A program made the position numbers and the translations under genes. A stretch of DNA of 6,843 nucleotides from Akkermansia sp. (lineage in GTDB: Bacteria > Verrucomicrobiota > Verrucomicrobiia > Verrucomicrobiales > Akkermansiaceae): the NCBI GenBank assembly GCA_017379255.1, contig JAFNWZ010000137.1, positions 1-6,843 on the forward strand, read 5' to 3'. Below, in pieces: positions 5,575-6,843 of this stretch; positions within the stretch are counted from its first letter, which is position 1; every line of letters starts with the position of its first letter. A model generated the notes under the pieces. The model was given only the letters and a program-made list of their open reading frames with translations, was not told the DNA's origin and did no database searches.

Positions 5575-6843
5575 ATGTTTTCCCTCCTTTCCGACAAGCT
5601 CGATGATGCTTTCCGCAAAATGCGCGGGCTCAGTAAGATAACTGAGTCCAATATCAAGGATGCCCTGCGCGATGTGCGCATGGCGCTGCTGGATGCAGAT
5701 GTGGAGTACAGCGTGGCGCGTGAGTTCATTGCGCATGTGAAGGAAGAGGCCATGGGTGAGAAGGTGCTTAAGTCGGTGAAGCCGGGTGAGCAGATTGTCA
5801 AGATTTTCCGAGACCAGCTGGCAGACCTGCTGGGGGGAGATGCCGCCCCGCTGCAGCTGGAGCCAGCCCCCGCCCGCATTCTGGTGGTGGGTCTGAATGG
5901 TGCTGGTAAAACGACCACGAGCGCCAAGCTGGCACGCCGCTTGAAGATGGAGGGGCACAAGCCGCTTCTGGTGGCCTGTGACCTGATTCGCCCTGCTGCC
6001 ATTGACCAGCTGGCAACGCTGGCCGGGCAGATTGAAGTGCCGGTGTATACTCCTTCTGCCTCAGAAAAGGATGTTATCCGTGTGGCAAAGGATGCCCTCA
6101 AATGGGCAGCCGGACAGGAACACGATGTGATTATCTTTGATACCGCAGGCCGCCAGGAGGTGGACGAGGAGCTGGTGGCTGAGCTGAAAAAGCTGGCTAA
6201 GTTCCTGAACGCCCAGGAATCCCTGCTGGTGGCCGATGCCGCCACCGGCCAGCAGGCCGTGCGCGTGGCTCAGGCGTTTGACCAGGCGGTGGGGCTCACG
6301 GGTATCATCCTCACCAAGCTGGATGGCGATGCCCGCGGCGGCGCGGCGCTGTCCATGCGTGCCATCACCGGCAAGCCCATCAAGTACATGGGCGAGGGAG
6401 AGAAGCTCGATATGTTCGGCCCGTTTGTGCCGCAGCGCATGGCCGACCGCATCCTGGGCATGGGCGATATCGTGGGCCTGGTGGAAAAAGCTGCCGAGAA
6501 GATTGACCAGGAGTCTGCCATGAACTCGATGACCCGCATGATGAGCGGCGAGTTCAATTTCAATGATTTCCTGAGCCAGATGAAGATGATGCAGAGCCTG
6601 GGCCCGCTGGAGGGGCTGCTGGGCCTGCTGCCTGGCTTCAGCAAGATTAAGAAGCAGCTGCCGGAGGGCGCCATGGACCCGAAGCGCATGAAGCGTATGG
6701 AGGCCATCGTGCTTTCCATGACCCCGGCAGAGCGAGCCAACTACAAGCTGCTCATTCCGAGCCGCCGCCGCCGTATTGCCAAGGGCTCCGGTGTGTCGGA
6801 GATTGAGGTGAACCGCTTTATCAAGAACTTCAAGGAAATGAAG
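5575..6843 (+). CDS. ffh: Signal recognition particle protein Ffh (SRP54), 3' partial
   Basis: The frame gives 423 codons with no stop and continues past the window; Ffh is usually about 450 residues, so roughly the last 30 are missing. It is the GTPase of the signal recognition particle: with 4.5S RNA it binds signal sequences on ribosomes and hands them to the receptor FtsY at the inner membrane. The N domain (1-~90) has the ALLDADV helix. G-domain motifs follow: P-loop GLNGAGKTTT (106-115), DLIRPAA (136-142), DTAGR (189-193), TKLDGDARGG (247-256) and GEGEK (273-277). LGMGD ends the NG part. The methionine-rich M domain begins near 316 (MTRMMSGEFNF, MKMMQ) and holds the RNA-binding stretch SRRRRIAKGSG (396-406). 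The ATG at 5575 begins the family's normal MFSLLSDKL-type N-terminus. It follows mutT with its own likely promoter. Confidence 0.97.
   Translation, partial: MFSLLSDKLDDAFRKMRGLSKITESNIKDALRDVRMALLDADVEYSVAREFIAHVKEEAMGEKVLKSVKPGEQIVKIFRDQLADLLGGDAAPLQLEPAPARILVVGLNGAGKTTTSAKLARRLKMEGHKPLLVACDLIRPAAIDQLATLAGQIEVPVYTPSASEKDVIRVAKDALKWAAGQEHDVIIFDTAGRQEVDEELVAELKKLAKFLNAQESLLVADAATGQQAVRVAQAFDQAVGLTGIILTKLDGDARGGAALSMRAITGKPIKYMGEGEKLDMFGPFVPQRMADRILGMGDIVGLVEKAAEKIDQESAMNSMTRMMSGEFNFNDFLSQMKMMQSLGPLEGLLGLLPGFSKIKKQLPEGAMDPKRMKRMEAIVLSMTPAERANYKLLIPSRRRRIAKGSGVSEIEVNRFIKNFKEMK

Noticed and set aside
5562..6740. Several minus-strand open frames opposite ffh
   Set aside because: They are shadows of a very well-conserved plus-strand gene and carry no recognisable features.
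1..6843. tRNA, rRNA, 4.5S RNA near ffh, CRISPR repeats, insertion sequences, toxin-antitoxin pairs
   Set aside because: Looked for on both strands; intergenic gaps are 21-120 bp and none holds such an element.

Overview
The window is about 6.8 kb of fairly GC-rich bacterial DNA with five genes and almost no non-coding space. Gene content is mostly housekeeping. A SWI/SNF-type helicase, a POT peptide transporter, a PpiD/SurA-like membrane chaperone, a MutT-type Nudix hydrolase and Ffh would fit a Verrucomicrobiota (Akkermansia-like) or other PVC-type Gram-negative genome. That placement is inference from protein style, the membrane-anchored periplasmic chaperone and the lack of Shine-Dalgarno sequences; nothing in the window proves it. 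Layout: (1) an open reading frame cut by the left edge, plus strand, ending at 1471. Its first ~104 visible residues are the N-terminal domain of a type I restriction-modification methyltransferase subunit (HsdM), and the rest is the C-terminal two thirds of an SNF2 helicase. (2) A 22-bp perfect inverted repeat (1486-1537), read as a bidirectional terminator between convergent genes. (3) A minus-strand pair, with the PpiD-like gene (4988-3225) followed 21 nt later by the peptide transporter (3203-1560), probably one transcript. (4) A 120-bp divergent promoter region. (5) A plus-strand mutT-like gene (5109-5513) and, 61 bp on, ffh (from 5575), which runs off the right edge about 30 residues short of the usual length. 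The likely jobs are separate: chromatin or transcription-associated ATPase, envelope protein folding, peptide uptake, nucleotide-pool sanitation and co-translational membrane targeting by the signal recognition particle. The strongest anomaly is the in-frame join of HsdM N-terminus to SNF2 near base 325. Codon usage and GC change at the join, the helicase has lost its ATP-binding P-loop half, and the methyltransferase has lost its catalytic domain. It is either a recent recombination or deletion product or an assembly chimera; a designed-looking new fusion is possible but less likely. A second theme is translation initiation: no gene with a visible start has a convincing Shine-Dalgarno sequence, and mutT and ffh each have an extended -10 promoter placed so that transcription would begin at or next to the start codon, suggesting leaderless mRNAs. 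No RNA genes, insertion sequences, CRISPR arrays or attachment sites were seen.
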